Assembly: GCF_000146345.1 (NCBI RefSeq)
Contig: NZ_GL397071.1
Span: forward strand, 1,845,081 to 1,909,080
Source of the DNA: Peptoniphilus duerdenii ATCC BAA-1640
GTDB lineage: Bacteria > Bacillota > Clostridia > Tissierellales > Peptoniphilaceae
Direction of reading: 5' to 3'
DNA: 64,000 bases
Shown piece by piece: positions 43,406-57,515 of the stretch (the stretch's first letter is position 1; every line of letters starts with the position of its first letter). A program made the position numbers and the translations under genes. A model generated the notes under the pieces. The model was not told the origin of the DNA. It saw only the letters and a list, made by a program, of their open reading frames with translations, and did not search any database.

Positions 43406-44810
43406 TTTTACTCCTTTCAAATAGATATGCTGAATTTAAAATTTCGTTGTCCTTCATTCTTCTTCCTGTAAATTGGATTCCCACGCTTAGTCCGCCCTTC
43501 TTGTTCATTGGAACTGATAGTGATGGACATCCTGCCATGTTTGCTGGAATGGTAAACATGTCCGCCTTGTAGATTTCTACCGGTGTCATTTGTGAGTCAA
43601 GTTTAATTGGAAGGATTGGTGATGTTGGAGAAAGGATAAACATATTGTCTTCTAGAACTTTATCCATTTCAGATTTTATAAGTCCTCTTACCTTAAGTGC
43701 CTTGTAGTAATAATCTTCCGCAAGGTCAAGTGAAAGTATTTGAGTTCCAATCATGATTCTCTTCTTTACTTCTTGTCCGAAACCTTCGCCTCTAGTCTTC
43801 TTAAACATTTCTTCGATGGTTTCGTAGTCATCTGTGGTTCTCTTGCCGTAGATGATTCCGTCGAATCTCGCCATGTTGGAAGAAATCTCGCCATTTACTA
43901 AGATATGGTATGTTTCGATTACATTCTTTAGATACTTCATGTCCACATAGTTTATCTTTGCGCCAAGATCTTCAAGAATTTCTATTGCAGTTTTAAATTC
44001 ACTTTCAATTCTCTCATCATCAAGATCCAAGTAAACTTTTGGAATTGCAATATTTTTTCCTTTTAAATAATTTGAATCTAGTTTGTCGAAGTCTACTTCA
44101 TCTATGGATTTATTTTCGATAGAAGTTGCATCCTTTATGCTTCTTCCCTTCAATGCTTTTAGTAAAATCGTAGCATCTTCTACGGTCTTACCCATGGTTC
44201 CTGGGCTGTCAAAAGTGTTTGCCATGGTTGAGATTCCATATCTTGAAATAGTTCCATAGGTTGGTTTTATTCCAACGATGCCGCAGTAAGATGCAGGTTG
44301 TCTAGTAGATCCACCTGTATCTGTTCCAACAGATACCACAGCCATTTCTCCAGCTACTGACGCTGCAGATCCTCCTGATGATCCTCCAGGGATAAGAGTC
44401 TTGTCAAGTGGATTTTTGGTCGCTCCATAGTATGAAGATCTAGTGGTAGCTCCCATCGCAAACTCATCCATGTTTACTTTACCAAGGATAAGTCCTCCTG
44501 CTTCCAAAACTTTTTTAGTAACGTCTGCGTCGTATGGAGATTCATAATTCTCTAGAATCTTTGAACCGCAGGTAAGTCTTACATCTTTTACAGAGATATT
44601 GTCCTTTAGAGAAAGTGGAATTCCAGATAGAAGTCCATCTCTATTTAGATTTTTCTTTGCAAGTTCAAAAGTCTTCGTGATGTAAGCATTTATTTTTCCA
44701 TCTTCTTTTTCTATATTTTCAATATAGCTATTTAAAACTTCTTCCTTTGTGAAGTCGCCTTTTTTATAGCCATCTTGAAGTTCTTTTATTCCTAATTTTG
44801 TAAGTTCCAT
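43395..44810 (-). CDS. gatA: Asp-tRNA(Asn)/Glu-tRNA(Gln) amidotransferase subunit A
   Basis: 471 residues of the amidase-signature family. The Ser-cisSer-Lys triad is visible in PLSLKDNIS (lysine), GGSSGGSAA (cis-serine) and TDTGGSTRQP (nucleophilic serine). It releases ammonia from glutamine and channels it to GatB. GAGGTAGTT precedes the ATG, 7 bases after the gatC stop. Order gatC-gatA-gatB is the usual Firmicute arrangement. Confidence 0.97.
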   Translation of the reverse strand: MELTKLGIKELQDGYKKGDFTKEEVLNSYIENIEKEDGKINAYITKTFELAKKNLNRDGLLSGIPLSLKDNISVKDVRLTCGSKILENYESPYDADVTKKVLEAGGLILGKVNMDEFAMGATTRSSYYGATKNPLDKTLIPGGSSGGSAASVAGEMAVVSVGTDTGGSTRQPASYCGIVGIKPTYGTISRYGISTMANTFDSPGTMGKTVEDATILLKALKGRSIKDATSIENKSIDEVDFDKLDSNYLKGKNIAIPKVYLDLDDERIESEFKTAIEILEDLGAKINYVDMKYLKNVIETYHILVNGEISSNMARFDGIIYGKRTTDDYETIEEMFKKTRGEGFGQEVKKRIMIGTQILSLDLAEDYYYKALKVRGLIKSEMDKVLEDNMFILSPTSPILPIKLDSQMTPVEIYKADMFTIPANMAGCPSLSVPMNKKGGLSVGIQFTGRRMKDNEILNSAYLFERSKNEL

Positions 44811-44817
44811 AACTACC

Positions 44818-49226
<4,409 letters not shown>

Positions 49227-49230
<4 letters not shown>

Positions 49231-49907
49231 ATAAGCTCCCTTACTATTTTAGATCCGATAAAAAGTCCTGCCGCAGGAGGCACGAATGGCGTTGAGCCAG
49301 GAGTCCTCTTGTCTTCGCAGAGATTCTTCGGTTCTTCCTTTGAATAGCAAACATCTATGTCAATCTTTTCTTCTTTCAATAATCTCCTCATCTTGCGAGC
49401 GAGAGGATCCATGCTGGTCTTAGAAATCTTTGTAATCTCAATCTTAGATGGATCAAGTTTATTTCCCATGCCCATGGAAGAAATGATTCTAATCCCAAGT
49501 GAATGAGAATTTTTGATGAGAAGTAGCTTTGCCGCAACATCATCTATTGCATCCACCACATAGTCGTAGGATTTAAGATCTACTTTCCCTGCAGTTTCCT
49601 CGCTGTACCTAATCGGATATTTTTCTACAATCGCTTCCGGATTTATATCCAAGATTCGTTTTTCAAATGCATCTACTTTTTTCATTCCAACAGAAGAGTT
49701 AGTAGCGATGATCTGTCTATTGATATTGGTTAGAGAAATATCATCGAAGTCTACGATTCCAATCCTTCCGATTCCACATCTGGCAAGGGATTCGACCACA
49801 TATCCGCCGACACCTCCAACACCAAATATAATTACAGACCTATTTTTTAAAACCTCTAACGCTTCTCTTCCTATAACTTTTTCTGTTCTCTCTCTATAAT
49901 CTGTCAT
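49227..49907 (-). CDS. tcdA: tRNA threonylcarbamoyladenosine dehydratase (TcdA/CsdL, E1-like)
   Basis: 226 residues of the ThiF/MoeB/E1 family. The ATP-binding glycine loop is IFGVGGVGGYVVE, followed by the DFDDISLTNINRQ motif and DAIDDVAAK. It cyclises t6A37 in tRNAs reading ANN codons to ct6A. It overlaps the SLH gene upstream (ATGA) and pcrA downstream, so it is within the operon. Confidence 0.93.
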
Positions 49908-50965
49908 TTAAGTTCAATCCTAGATATTGAATCTCCTGTGAGCATAACCTTTAAATTAACTATGCCAGTTAGATTCTTGTCAAAGTAGTATGAGAATTCT
50001 GTAGGCACCTTGTTGTTTTCAAGATTTTTAAATGTAATAACATATCCATTTCCTGCTGCAACAGATCCAACCACTTCACATCTTGTAACAATCTCTTCAG
50101 TTTGGAAATTTCTATCTACAATTGTGTAGGATTTTGCAACATCATTTGTAATATTTAATTTAACAGTAGCTCCAACTATATCCTCTTTAATTTCAAATCC
50201 AAGCTTATAATCCTTTTCCACTCCAAGAACATCTAGGGTTATAACTTCAATATCATACCCCTTCACCTTTCCTACTACTTCCAAATTTTCATCTGGTTTA
50301 ACAGGACGATATTGTTCTTTGTAGTTTAGAGCCTTCTTCATGATTACAGCCATCTCAGCACGACGAATATGTTTTTCACCGTTGAAGTATCCATCGGAAC
50401 CATTCTTGTCAAAAATTCCAAAACTTACAAGTCCTGGCAAATACTTAAGTGCCTCTTTATTTATTTTATTTAAATCCTTGTAATTTAAAAGAGAAATATC
50501 TCCAGTCTTGTCACTTTCAAGAGCTCTTCCGAAAAGTGCGGCAATAGTTCCCCTAGTTGGATACTTCTTGCCGTTTATAAGACCTTTTTTTACAGCTGCA
50601 TCTATTGTATTTAAAGTAATAGTTCCAATTTGTAAATTGTAATTTACAGCACCGATAGCCCAAGCAGGAATATTGTACTTAGTTAGATCATAGGTCTCAT
50701 TATTTTTAACAGTTCCAATCTTAAGCGACTCAATAATCTTTAAAGTTTCCAAAAATGAAACTGCCTTTTGCGGTTTAAATGTCCCGTCATCATATCCGGC
50801 TAAAAGATTCTTTTCAGTCAAATAATCCACATATTCATTCGCCCAGCCGTATCCACTGTCCTTCATATCTGAAAATGACTTCGCATCTATCCCCTGTACC
50901 AAAGTTATAGCTGAAAGTCCAATTATAAAAAATTTCTTCATAAGTTTCTTCATTGATTTTTCCAT
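49904..50965 (-). CDS. S-layer homology (SLH) domain protein, smaller paralogue
   Basis: 353 residues. The signal peptide is about residues 1-30 (MKKFFIIGLSAITLVQGIDA). Three SLH-like segments follow: FSDMKDSGYGWANEYVDYL, a central degenerate one, and DGYFNGEKHIRRAEMAVI; then a beta-rich C-terminal domain. SLH domains bind pyruvylated secondary wall polymer. ATG 50965 follows GGAGGTTTTT. A TATAAT lies at 50982-50987, leaving a very short leader. It is the first gene of the tcdA-pcrA-ligA-gatCAB operon, an odd partner for housekeeping genes. It is related to the larger SLH protein next to it. Confidence 0.85.
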   Translation of the reverse strand: MEKSMKKLMKKFFIIGLSAITLVQGIDAKSFSDMKDSGYGWANEYVDYLTEKNLLAGYDDGTFKPQKAVSFLETLKIIESLKIGTVKNNETYDLTKYNIPAWAIGAVNYNLQIGTITLNTIDAAVKKGLINGKKYPTRGTIAALFGRALESDKTGDISLLNYKDLNKINKEALKYLPGLVSFGIFDKNGSDGYFNGEKHIRRAEMAVIMKKALNYKEQYRPVKPDENLEVVGKVKGYDIEVITLDVLGVEKDYKLGFEIKEDIVGATVKLNITNDVAKSYTIVDRNFQTEEIVTRCEVVGSVAAGNGYVITFKNLENNKVPTEFSYYFDKNLTGIVNLKVMLTGDSISRIELK

Positions 50966-50997
50966 AAAAACCTCCATGATTATTATAACACAAAGGA

Positions 50998-51030
50998 TAA
51001 AAAAATCCCCTTTCCTCAATTGGAAAGGGG
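50998..51030 (-). terminator. Terminator of the larger SLH gene
   Basis: CCCCTTTCC/GGAAAGGGG stem (51007-51030) followed on the minus strand by T residues, thirteen bases past the stop codon. Confidence 0.9.
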
Positions 51031-51042
51031 TGAAAATATTTT

Positions 51043-52944
51043 TTATCTTATATATCCATTGTTACTATTGTTTTGATTTAAAATCAATATTGGTGATATA
51101 CTTCCATCTGAAAATACTTGAACTACAAAGTCATAGTTATAATTTTGATAGAAGCTTGGAAGATTAAATCCTTTAACTTCAAAATCGTATCCTATAATAT
51201 TTCTAGTCACTGGTCCTTGCAATACATCATATCTACTAACAATAAACATATTTTTTAAATAATTATAACTGTTTAATTTTGCAGATACTCTATAGAATCC
51301 ATAGTTTGAATTGTTGTTTGAAAGTTGAATATTTTTTATATAACTTCCGTTGTTTTCAATAAGAACATAGCTACCAGTATAAAAGCTTCCATTATAATTA
51401 TATGATCCATTAACTGTTGTGTTGTTGTTTATAATGTAATCATATCTATTTCCTGTAGCATATTCTTTAATAGTTATGCCTATTGGATTTCTTCTAGTAT
51501 TATTATCATAGTCTACCTTCTCTATTGTACCAAATGCAACATTTCCAAAATTTATGTTAGATTTGTTTCCAATAAATCTGTAGTTTGTGTATTCATTGAT
51601 AGTATTGCCAACCTTTAGGTTGTCAATCTTAGAATTCTTTAAATTGTTATCAAGTCTTACATAGAATTTGTAATCCTTGCCATCCTTAAGAGTAACGGTG
51701 ATTTCTTTTAGTAATTTATAAGCATCAACAGATCCGATTTCCTTAAGAACACCACTAATTTGTCCGTTCTTAGGAGTAACTACCATCTTAGTTAAATATC
51801 CTTGTGCATCTAGATTGAACTCTACCATGTCCCCTTCTTTTACATAAGAAAGTGGAGATGCAATTCCTAGGATAGTTATATCTGGGTTTGTGCCTAATGT
51901 GAAATTAGTTTCCTTAGAAGTTGAGATACTATCAGATGCCTTTAGATCTATTGAAGAGCTATTATTTGTGTACTTAACCTTTACTTGGTTTGAGTAAACT
52001 CCTGAAACATATCCTACATATTGAGTAACTACGTCTTTTATAGTTACTTCAACAGCAGTTCCTTCTACTCCTTCACCTACACCCTTTTGATACTTAACTT
52101 CTACTTCTTGTCCTTCTTTTAATTTTGTTGCATCAGCAGATGTACCATTGATTGTGAACTTGGTGTTTCCATTGTATTCAAAACCTAAAGTGGTACTACC
52201 ATTTTTGATTATGAACCTATTTAAATTATTAGTTGAAGATGCGAGTATAACTTCACCTTTAGCAGTAGTTACTTGTATCTTGGATTTGTAATCATAAGCT
52301 GCCTTAGTGATGATAGCCATCTCTGCACGACGGATTCCGTTTTTACCATTGAATTTTCCATTTGATCCTGTAGCTGTAAATATACCAGCCTTTACAAGAG
52401 AAGAAAGATATTCCTTCTTGTCCTTTGATAAATCATAGATATCTTTGTGTCTTAAATTAGAGATATCAGAGTTCTTACCAAGACCAAGAGCCTTTGCATA
52501 GAAAACTGCAATATCTTCTCTAGCTGGATATATTTTAGAGCCAGCTCCTATCTGTCCATTTCCCTTTGCACTTTCAAGTTGTTTCATTGTGATTACATTG
52601 TTTTGAAGACAGATTGCAGCAGCATCAATTGCCCAAGTGTCCATTCCTAGATTTATTAAATCTTTTCCATAAGTATTAGTTGCCTTGGTAACTTCATCGC
52701 TACTTGGGTTTATAATACCCTTAAGTAAGCTAAGAGTTTGAGGAAGACTCACTAAATTTTCTGGCTTGTAAGTTCCATCATTAAATCCAGCTATAATATT
52801 TTTGTTGCTTAACTCATCAATTGCTGAGTATGCCCATTTATATGTCCCAGTTGAAGCAACATCAGAAAACTGTTTGGCAAAGCTATATGTAGGTAGCATT
52901 GCAACAGCAAGTGATAATGCTAAAATACGTTTTGATTTTTTCAT
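51043..52944 (-). CDS. SLH-domain surface protein, larger paralogue
   Basis: 633 residues. The signal peptide is residues 1-23 (ends SFAK). Three SLH domains fill about 24-215 (FSDVASTGTYKWAYSAIDEL; DGTYKPENLVSLPQTL; NGIRRAEMAIITKAAYDY). A beta-rich region then has repeated 80-100-residue segments like DUF5666-type domains, and the last 150 residues are rich in Asn and Tyr. It is probably a wall-bound structural or S-layer component. GGAGGTATAAT precedes the ATG. It is a single-gene unit ending at a strong terminator; the smaller SLH gene follows at once. Confidence 0.88.
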   Translation of the reverse strand: MKKSKRILALSLAVAMLPTYSFAKQFSDVASTGTYKWAYSAIDELSNKNIIAGFNDGTYKPENLVSLPQTLSLLKGIINPSSDEVTKATNTYGKDLINLGMDTWAIDAAAICLQNNVITMKQLESAKGNGQIGAGSKIYPAREDIAVFYAKALGLGKNSDISNLRHKDIYDLSKDKKEYLSSLVKAGIFTATGSNGKFNGKNGIRRAEMAIITKAAYDYKSKIQVTTAKGEVILASSTNNLNRFIIKNGSTTLGFEYNGNTKFTINGTSADATKLKEGQEVEVKYQKGVGEGVEGTAVEVTIKDVVTQYVGYVSGVYSNQVKVKYTNNSSSIDLKASDSISTSKETNFTLGTNPDITILGIASPLSYVKEGDMVEFNLDAQGYLTKMVVTPKNGQISGVLKEIGSVDAYKLLKEITVTLKDGKDYKFYVRLDNNLKNSKIDNLKVGNTINEYTNYRFIGNKSNINFGNVAFGTIEKVDYDNNTRRNPIGITIKEYATGNRYDYIINNNTTVNGSYNYNGSFYTGSYVLIENNGSYIKNIQLSNNNSNYGFYRVSAKLNSYNYLKNMFIVSRYDVLQGPVTRNIIGYDFEVKGFNLPSFYQNYNYDFVVQVFSDGSISPILILNQNNSNNGYIR

Positions 52945-53076
52945 ATTATACCTCCAATGAGTATATTATATCACAGTTTATTAATATACATTTATTACAA
53001 ATTTATTTCATTGTTTACAAAATGGCTTAGTTAAGTATAAAATAGATGTGAGTAGATAAAGAAAGGATGGGATTAT

Positions 53077-53784
53077 ATGAGATACATACCCGTTTCATTG
53101 GATACAAAAGATAAAAATGTTTTAGTACTCGGTGGAGGAGTTCTAGTTCTAGAATCTATAAAAAAATTACTTCTTACAGAAGTTCATGCAATCTATATCA
53201 TTGCATCAGAAATTCTACCAGACATCACCAAGTTGGAAGAAGAAAATCCAGAAAGAATAAAGATAAAAATCATGGACATCGACGAAAACTTCAGATTCTT
53301 TGGATACGATATGGTCATCATCGGCACATACAATTTAAATCTAAACAACGCACTTGAAAATAGAGCACTAAATTCAAATCTAGCATACCAAAGACTCGAT
53401 ATCAAATCAGAATCAAGCTTCATAATCGATGACTTCTACAATGTTAGCGACATAACTCTATCAGTTTCTCGCACATCAAGTCTACCAGAGATCGAAGAAG
53501 AATTCTCCAAAGATTTAAAAGACTTGGTAAGTGACTACAACGAAGATAAAATAAATCTTCTAAAACAAATACGAACCAACTTGATCAGAAAGAACGCAAA
53601 AGACATCGAAAAAACCATCACAAAACTCTACAAAGACGACACAGTAAATCTAAGAGAATATCTAAACTCTGACATAGAAGAATCAGAAGAAATAAAAGAA
53701 GAAAAAGATTTGAAAAAAGAAACCGTCGAAGAAAAATTAAAAACAGAAACAACAGACGATATAGAAAGAGAAGAAAATAAATAA
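53077..53784 (+). CDS. Precorrin-2 dehydrogenase/sirohydrochlorin ferrochelatase-like protein (Met8/CysG N-terminal type)
   Basis: 235 residues. The N-terminal Rossmann segment NVLVLGGGVLVLESIKKLL resembles siroheme synthase (CysG N-terminal/Met8) proteins; the middle follows the same fold less clearly. The last 60 residues are a highly charged Glu/Lys coil absent from those enzymes. No other siroheme or cobalamin genes are in the window, so it may be a repurposed, non-catalytic relative. AAAGGATGGGATTAT precedes the ATG. It is a single-gene unit. Confidence 0.6.
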   Translation: MRYIPVSLDTKDKNVLVLGGGVLVLESIKKLLLTEVHAIYIIASEILPDITKLEEENPERIKIKIMDIDENFRFFGYDMVIIGTYNLNLNNALENRALNSNLAYQRLDIKSESSFIIDDFYNVSDITLSVSRTSSLPEIEEEFSKDLKDLVSDYNEDKINLLKQIRTNLIRKNAKDIEKTITKLYKDDTVNLREYLNSDIEESEEIKEEKDLKKETVEEKLKTETTDDIEREENK

Positions 53785-53802
53785 ATAAAGAAAGAAAAAC
53801 AA

Positions 53803-53832
53803 AAGCTGGCATTTAAAGTCAGCTTTTTTTTA
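53803..53832 (+). terminator. Terminator of the Met8/CysG-like gene
   Basis: AAAAGCTG/CAGCTTTT stem followed by a T run, about 20 bases past the stop codon. Confidence 0.85.
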
Positions 53833-54023
53833 TGTAATGAATTAAAATTAAAAAATTTCTTTTTTAATTTTAGTAATTTTTCCAATTTCAACTGTAGCGG
53901 AAGCAACCTGTATCCATCAACCTCAATATTATATTATTTTTATCAGGCGAAGCCGTGGGAAAACAACGATTTATATTCACAACCGTAGCGGAAATCTAGG
54001 TTCTACAGCCGAAGGCTACATTA

Positions 54024-54150
54024 GACCTCCCAACTGCAGTCACCCTGAGAGGCAGTCGAGTTCTGCAAATCAGCCTTCATTTCATTCGACTTCTTTGGAA
54101 CTATGCACGAGACCTGCTACGAAATCAAAGATTTCGGCTAGGGCTTCGAA
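54024..54150. repeat. Intergenic repeat, copy A
   Basis: 127 bases nearly identical to 54199-54327, starting GACCTCCCAACTGCAGTCAC. It contains a perfect 7-bp hairpin CGAAATC-AAA-GATTTCG and no ORF. The wider gap 53785-54496 holds only a terminator, these repeats and some similar fragments before copy A (GTAGCGGAA appears twice). Confidence 0.88.
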
Positions 54151-54198
54151 GGATCTGACCTATATTTAACCCATCTTTACCCAAAAAAATATTATAGT

Positions 54199-54327
54199 GA
54201 CCTCCCAACTGCAGTCACCCTGAGAGGCAGTCGAGTTCTGCAAATCAGCCTTCATTTCATTCGGCTTCTTTGGAACTCTTTGCACGAGACCTGCTACGAA
54301 ATCAAAGATTTCGGCTAGGGCTTCGAA
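54199..54327. repeat. Intergenic repeat, copy B
   Basis: Same element as copy A, with one substitution and a short indel near the CTCTTTGC segment. It continues into CGAACGGGTATAACCTCCGA, a segment also found at the far right end of the window. Confidence 0.88.
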
Positions 54328-54390
54328 CGGGTATAACCTCCGAGGACCTAACCTTTACAAATGAAATCCAAAAAAACCTACACTTAACTC

Positions 54391-54418
54391 AAAAAAACGC
54401 CTACATAAAGTAAGCGTT
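54391..54418 (-). terminator. Probable terminator of the accessory cluster
   Basis: AACGCTTAC/GTAGGCGTT stem (one G-U pair, 54396-54418), followed on the minus strand by a T run, about 80 bases past the GNAT stop codon. Confidence 0.7.
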
Positions 54419-54496
54419 ATACTAATATAATTAAAATACTAATTTATTTCTATTTGATAAAAACAAAGATTTATCATTAATCTTTCGCATCTTAAT

Positions 54497-55003
54497 CTAA
54501 ATTTTTAAATACATATAGTCAAAATCAATTAGATCACCATCAATCTCAAAGTAGCCTTCAAATGTACCTATTTTTTCAAATCCAAATTTTTTATATAAAT
54601 GAATCGCAGTTTTATTATCACTTCTAACTTCCAAAGATATAATCTTTGATTTTGCCTTGTCTTTTGCGAATACAATCAAAGTGTCTATAAAATTTGTTGC
54701 AATCCCTTGGTTCCAAAATTTTCTTTGAACGCACAAACCTATATTGCCACGATGTGACATTCTTCCGTTTTTTAAAGTAGAATAGTTTGCAGTTCCAACA
54801 ATCATTCCATTTATCTCAGCAACAAGCATAATCTCATTATCACAATTTAAAAGCTCTTGTAAAATTCTCTTTTCTTCTTCAATTGTTATCGATAGACCTT
54901 CTTCTCCATAACTTAGATTATCAGTTTCAGACCCACAAATCTTTATATGTTCCAAAATTTGTCTTGCATCACTAGGAAGTGCCTCTCTGATATTAATTTT
55001 CAT
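54497..55003 (-). CDS. GNAT family N-acetyltransferase
   Basis: 168 residues. The GNAT fold shows an N-terminal NIREALPSDARQILEHI, an acetyl-CoA loop VQRKFWNQGIATNFIDTLI near 110-128, and the C-terminal LYKKFGFEKIGTFEGYF. It resembles RimI/RimJ-like or amine acetyltransferases; the substrate is unknown. GGGAGTTAAT precedes the ATG. It is the last gene of the small accessory cluster with the nuclease-helicase and possible immunity protein. Confidence 0.9.
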   Translation of the reverse strand: MKINIREALPSDARQILEHIKICGSETDNLSYGEEGLSITIEEEKRILQELLNCDNEIMLVAEINGMIVGTANYSTLKNGRMSHRGNIGLCVQRKFWNQGIATNFIDTLIVFAKDKAKSKIISLEVRSDNKTAIHLYKKFGFEKIGTFEGYFEIDGDLIDFDYMYLKI

Positions 55004-55040
55004 ATTAACTCCCGTTATTATTTATATTTAACATTATCTT

Positions 55041-55514
55041 TTAAAAAAAAGATGAATTTCTAACATCACTTAAATAATCTCTAAGCTGCATAATCTCGTC
55101 TCTATTAAATCTCAAATTTAAGAAGTTATCCGTAAGTCCATCGTTCCAGAAATATATTATCCACTCGAGATAGATATCTTCTATTTCATAACCAGGAGCA
55201 ACATAAGTATACTTTGGATCCTGTCGCAAATCTTTTTGCGGATGCAAAATAAAACAGAAATCAGGCTCAATGCATGTCTTCTCAATAATATCTGTAAGTT
55301 TATTGTCTAAAAGAAGTGTGAAATTCTCCTCCAAATCATCAACTTCACTAGAAAGTAGAAGCTCAGCATCTTTCACTTGATACTTTAACCAATCTCCAGA
55401 AGTTAAAGAAAAATCACACCTACACCAATCGCTAAACTCCTCACGATTATCAAGCTGATAGTTTCTGATATTTAATTTTACATCAATTCCTCTTATATTA
55501 ATTTCAAAACTCAT
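55041..55514 (-). CDS. Small protein, possibly WapI-like immunity protein
   Basis: 157 residues, cytoplasmic and acidic, with a C-terminal LRFNRDEIMQLRDYL segment reminiscent of the WapI-type immunity family. The likeness is from memory of that motif only, so treat the name as a guess. A weak GAG lies before the ATG, 11 bases after the nuclease-helicase stop, so expression is probably coupled. No matching toxin gene is visible in the window. Confidence 0.5.
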   Translation of the reverse strand: MSFEINIRGIDVKLNIRNYQLDNREEFSDWCRCDFSLTSGDWLKYQVKDAELLLSSEVDDLEENFTLLLDNKLTDIIEKTCIEPDFCFILHPQKDLRQDPKYTYVAPGYEIEDIYLEWIIYFWNDGLTDNFLNLRFNRDEIMQLRDYLSDVRNSSFF

Positions 55515-55525
55515 TTTACTCTATA

Positions 55526-57505
55526 TTAAATCTCTTCAATACCAATACTCCTAAGATAATTATAAGTTTCATCATAAAACTCTTCTAATCTTGTCACATC
55601 AGAGTTAGATCCATTTGGAACATAGATAATCATCCCTTGTCTTGACCTTGTTAACAAAACTCTATATGAATTCTTTAGATAGAGTCTATCTTCGGGCTTG
55701 TTTATATTTATCCATTTAGATCCATGAAATCTTTTGTATTGCCATTTTCCATCTTTCATTCTTAAATCAGCATCCCAAGCAACAATCGAGTAGTCAAGTT
55801 CAAGACCTTGAACATCGAATTCCGTAACTACATCTTCAAGATAATAGCAGGATCTCACATCATCTTTTTCATTAAGAAACCAATTTGCAACATTTACTTC
55901 ATTCTTTACAAATATTCCTTCCGCTTTCAATCTCAAGGCACCACTCGTTGCTAACATGCCATACTTTTGAGTACCCTGTGCTTGTTCTTTTATCCAATCT
56001 TTAGCTTTTTCTAAATTCCTAGTCAACCTAATTGGATACTTTTCTTTAATCTTTACATAAAAATTTTTTGCATTTTCTATATCTATATCTAAAGTTGCTT
56101 TTATAAAGTCTGCAAGGTCCGGTGTTCTAAATGATCTTAATGATACTGACAAATGTAAATTGTCTTCATATTTCACCTTCAAGCCATCTATCATTTCATC
56201 CCAACTATTGTCAATTAAGTATTCGTCTTTTAAATTTGTAGATACATATACATCCCAATCTTTGAAGCTAGATCTTAAAGCATCGAACCATTCAGGCAAA
56301 CCACCCTCGCCATAGTTTATCTCTTGGCCACCTCCAATTAAACATATAATTGTCGCCCAATCCCTATGTCTATCAATAGTACTAATAAGAAATTCCGGCT
56401 CACTATATTTAAAATTAATTATTCCTTTTTTCGTCTTCATAAACTTAGCAATTTGGTCGTGATTCCAAGAACGTTGCGCCTCATCAAAAATTACTATATG
56501 CTCTGGAGGTACATCAGTATTATTTACAAAAGAATCCCTATACTTGTGTATCATTTGAATAAAAGCATTTGTTTTTCTATGCTCTTGTGATTTCGTTGTT
56601 TTTATACCAAGATCTTTCATCTTGTTTAGTTTATCTCGCACTAGAGCTTCTTGTAAAACTTGAACTAATGGAAAATTACCTGATAGAAAAACCGCATGCT
56701 CTCCTTTTTTTGCATCAGATTTCTGAATACTTAAATTTAACCCAACCAAAGTCTTACCCGCTCCAGGCACACCCGTTACAAAACATATAGACTTTCTATT
56801 ATTCGCTTTGCTGAAATTAATTATTTCATTCACAGCATCAGTAGTTAAGCTAATATTTTTTGCACCAGCATCGTTTCTTGTGATATCTGTTACATTATGA
56901 CCTGTATATAGAGCTTGCGCAGCTTCTACAATAGTTGGCGTTGGAAAATATTCGCTATAAATCCATGATTCATATGAAAAATCCTTCTTATCAATCTTCG
57001 ATGAAATATTTAAGATTAGATTTCTAATCCCAAATTCATTACATCTTAGAGGTTTGATAATATCGTCTTTAATAACCAATTTATTTTCAAATTTTGGAGC
57101 ATCTGTCGCTATTAGAATGGGAACAATCAGTTTGTCCCTACTTTCTTTATGGAAATTTTTAAGATCTAGAGCATAATCATACACCTGATCATAATCATTA
57201 CTATTATATCTGTCACTACCACATTTAAATTCCAAAACAAAAATAATATTTTTAAATAAAATAATATTGTCGATTCTCTTTCCCATACGAGGAATTACAT
57301 ACTCAAAAAGAATTCTTGAGTTATGATCATCTAACCCACAGAGCTCTCTTTTTAAAATTTCTATTTCAGATTTCCATGTGTTCTTTTGTTGGATTCGAGT
57401 GTCAGCAGAAGAATCATTACTGCTAATTTTTCCAAGGATTGTTTCATCATCAGTATTAATAAATTCTGATATGGTAGAATCATAAAAAGCCCTTAAACTA
57501 TTCAT
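55526..57505 (-). CDS. DUF2075 helicase fused to an N-terminal nuclease-like domain
   Basis: 659 residues. The N-terminal 200 residues carry a PD-(D/E)xK-like core: GKRIDNIILFKNIIFVLEFK (D in RIDN, E-x-K in LEFK). The rest is a DUF2075 superfamily 1 helicase with Walker A FVTGVPGAGKTL near 250, Walker B IVIFDEAQRSW, and VLLTRSRQGMIIYVP at the C-terminus. Such nuclease-helicase fusions are common in defence islands. Its role here is inferred from context. GGAGTAAT precedes the ATG, 10 bases after a 31-codon ORF. Confidence 0.82.
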   Translation of the reverse strand: MNSLRAFYDSTISEFINTDDETILGKISSNDSSADTRIQQKNTWKSEIEILKRELCGLDDHNSRILFEYVIPRMGKRIDNIILFKNIIFVLEFKCGSDRYNSNDYDQVYDYALDLKNFHKESRDKLIVPILIATDAPKFENKLVIKDDIIKPLRCNEFGIRNLILNISSKIDKKDFSYESWIYSEYFPTPTIVEAAQALYTGHNVTDITRNDAGAKNISLTTDAVNEIINFSKANNRKSICFVTGVPGAGKTLVGLNLSIQKSDAKKGEHAVFLSGNFPLVQVLQEALVRDKLNKMKDLGIKTTKSQEHRKTNAFIQMIHKYRDSFVNNTDVPPEHIVIFDEAQRSWNHDQIAKFMKTKKGIINFKYSEPEFLISTIDRHRDWATIICLIGGGQEINYGEGGLPEWFDALRSSFKDWDVYVSTNLKDEYLIDNSWDEMIDGLKVKYEDNLHLSVSLRSFRTPDLADFIKATLDIDIENAKNFYVKIKEKYPIRLTRNLEKAKDWIKEQAQGTQKYGMLATSGALRLKAEGIFVKNEVNVANWFLNEKDDVRSCYYLEDVVTEFDVQGLELDYSIVAWDADLRMKDGKWQYKRFHGSKWININKPEDRLYLKNSYRVLLTRSRQGMIIYVPNGSNSDVTRLEEFYDETYNYLRSIGIEEI

Positions 57506-57515
57506 ATTACTCCTA

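Noticed and set aside
54024..54327. Two direct repeats with a spacer, CRISPR-like at first sight
   Set aside because: The repeats are about 127 bases, there are only two, and no cas genes are present.
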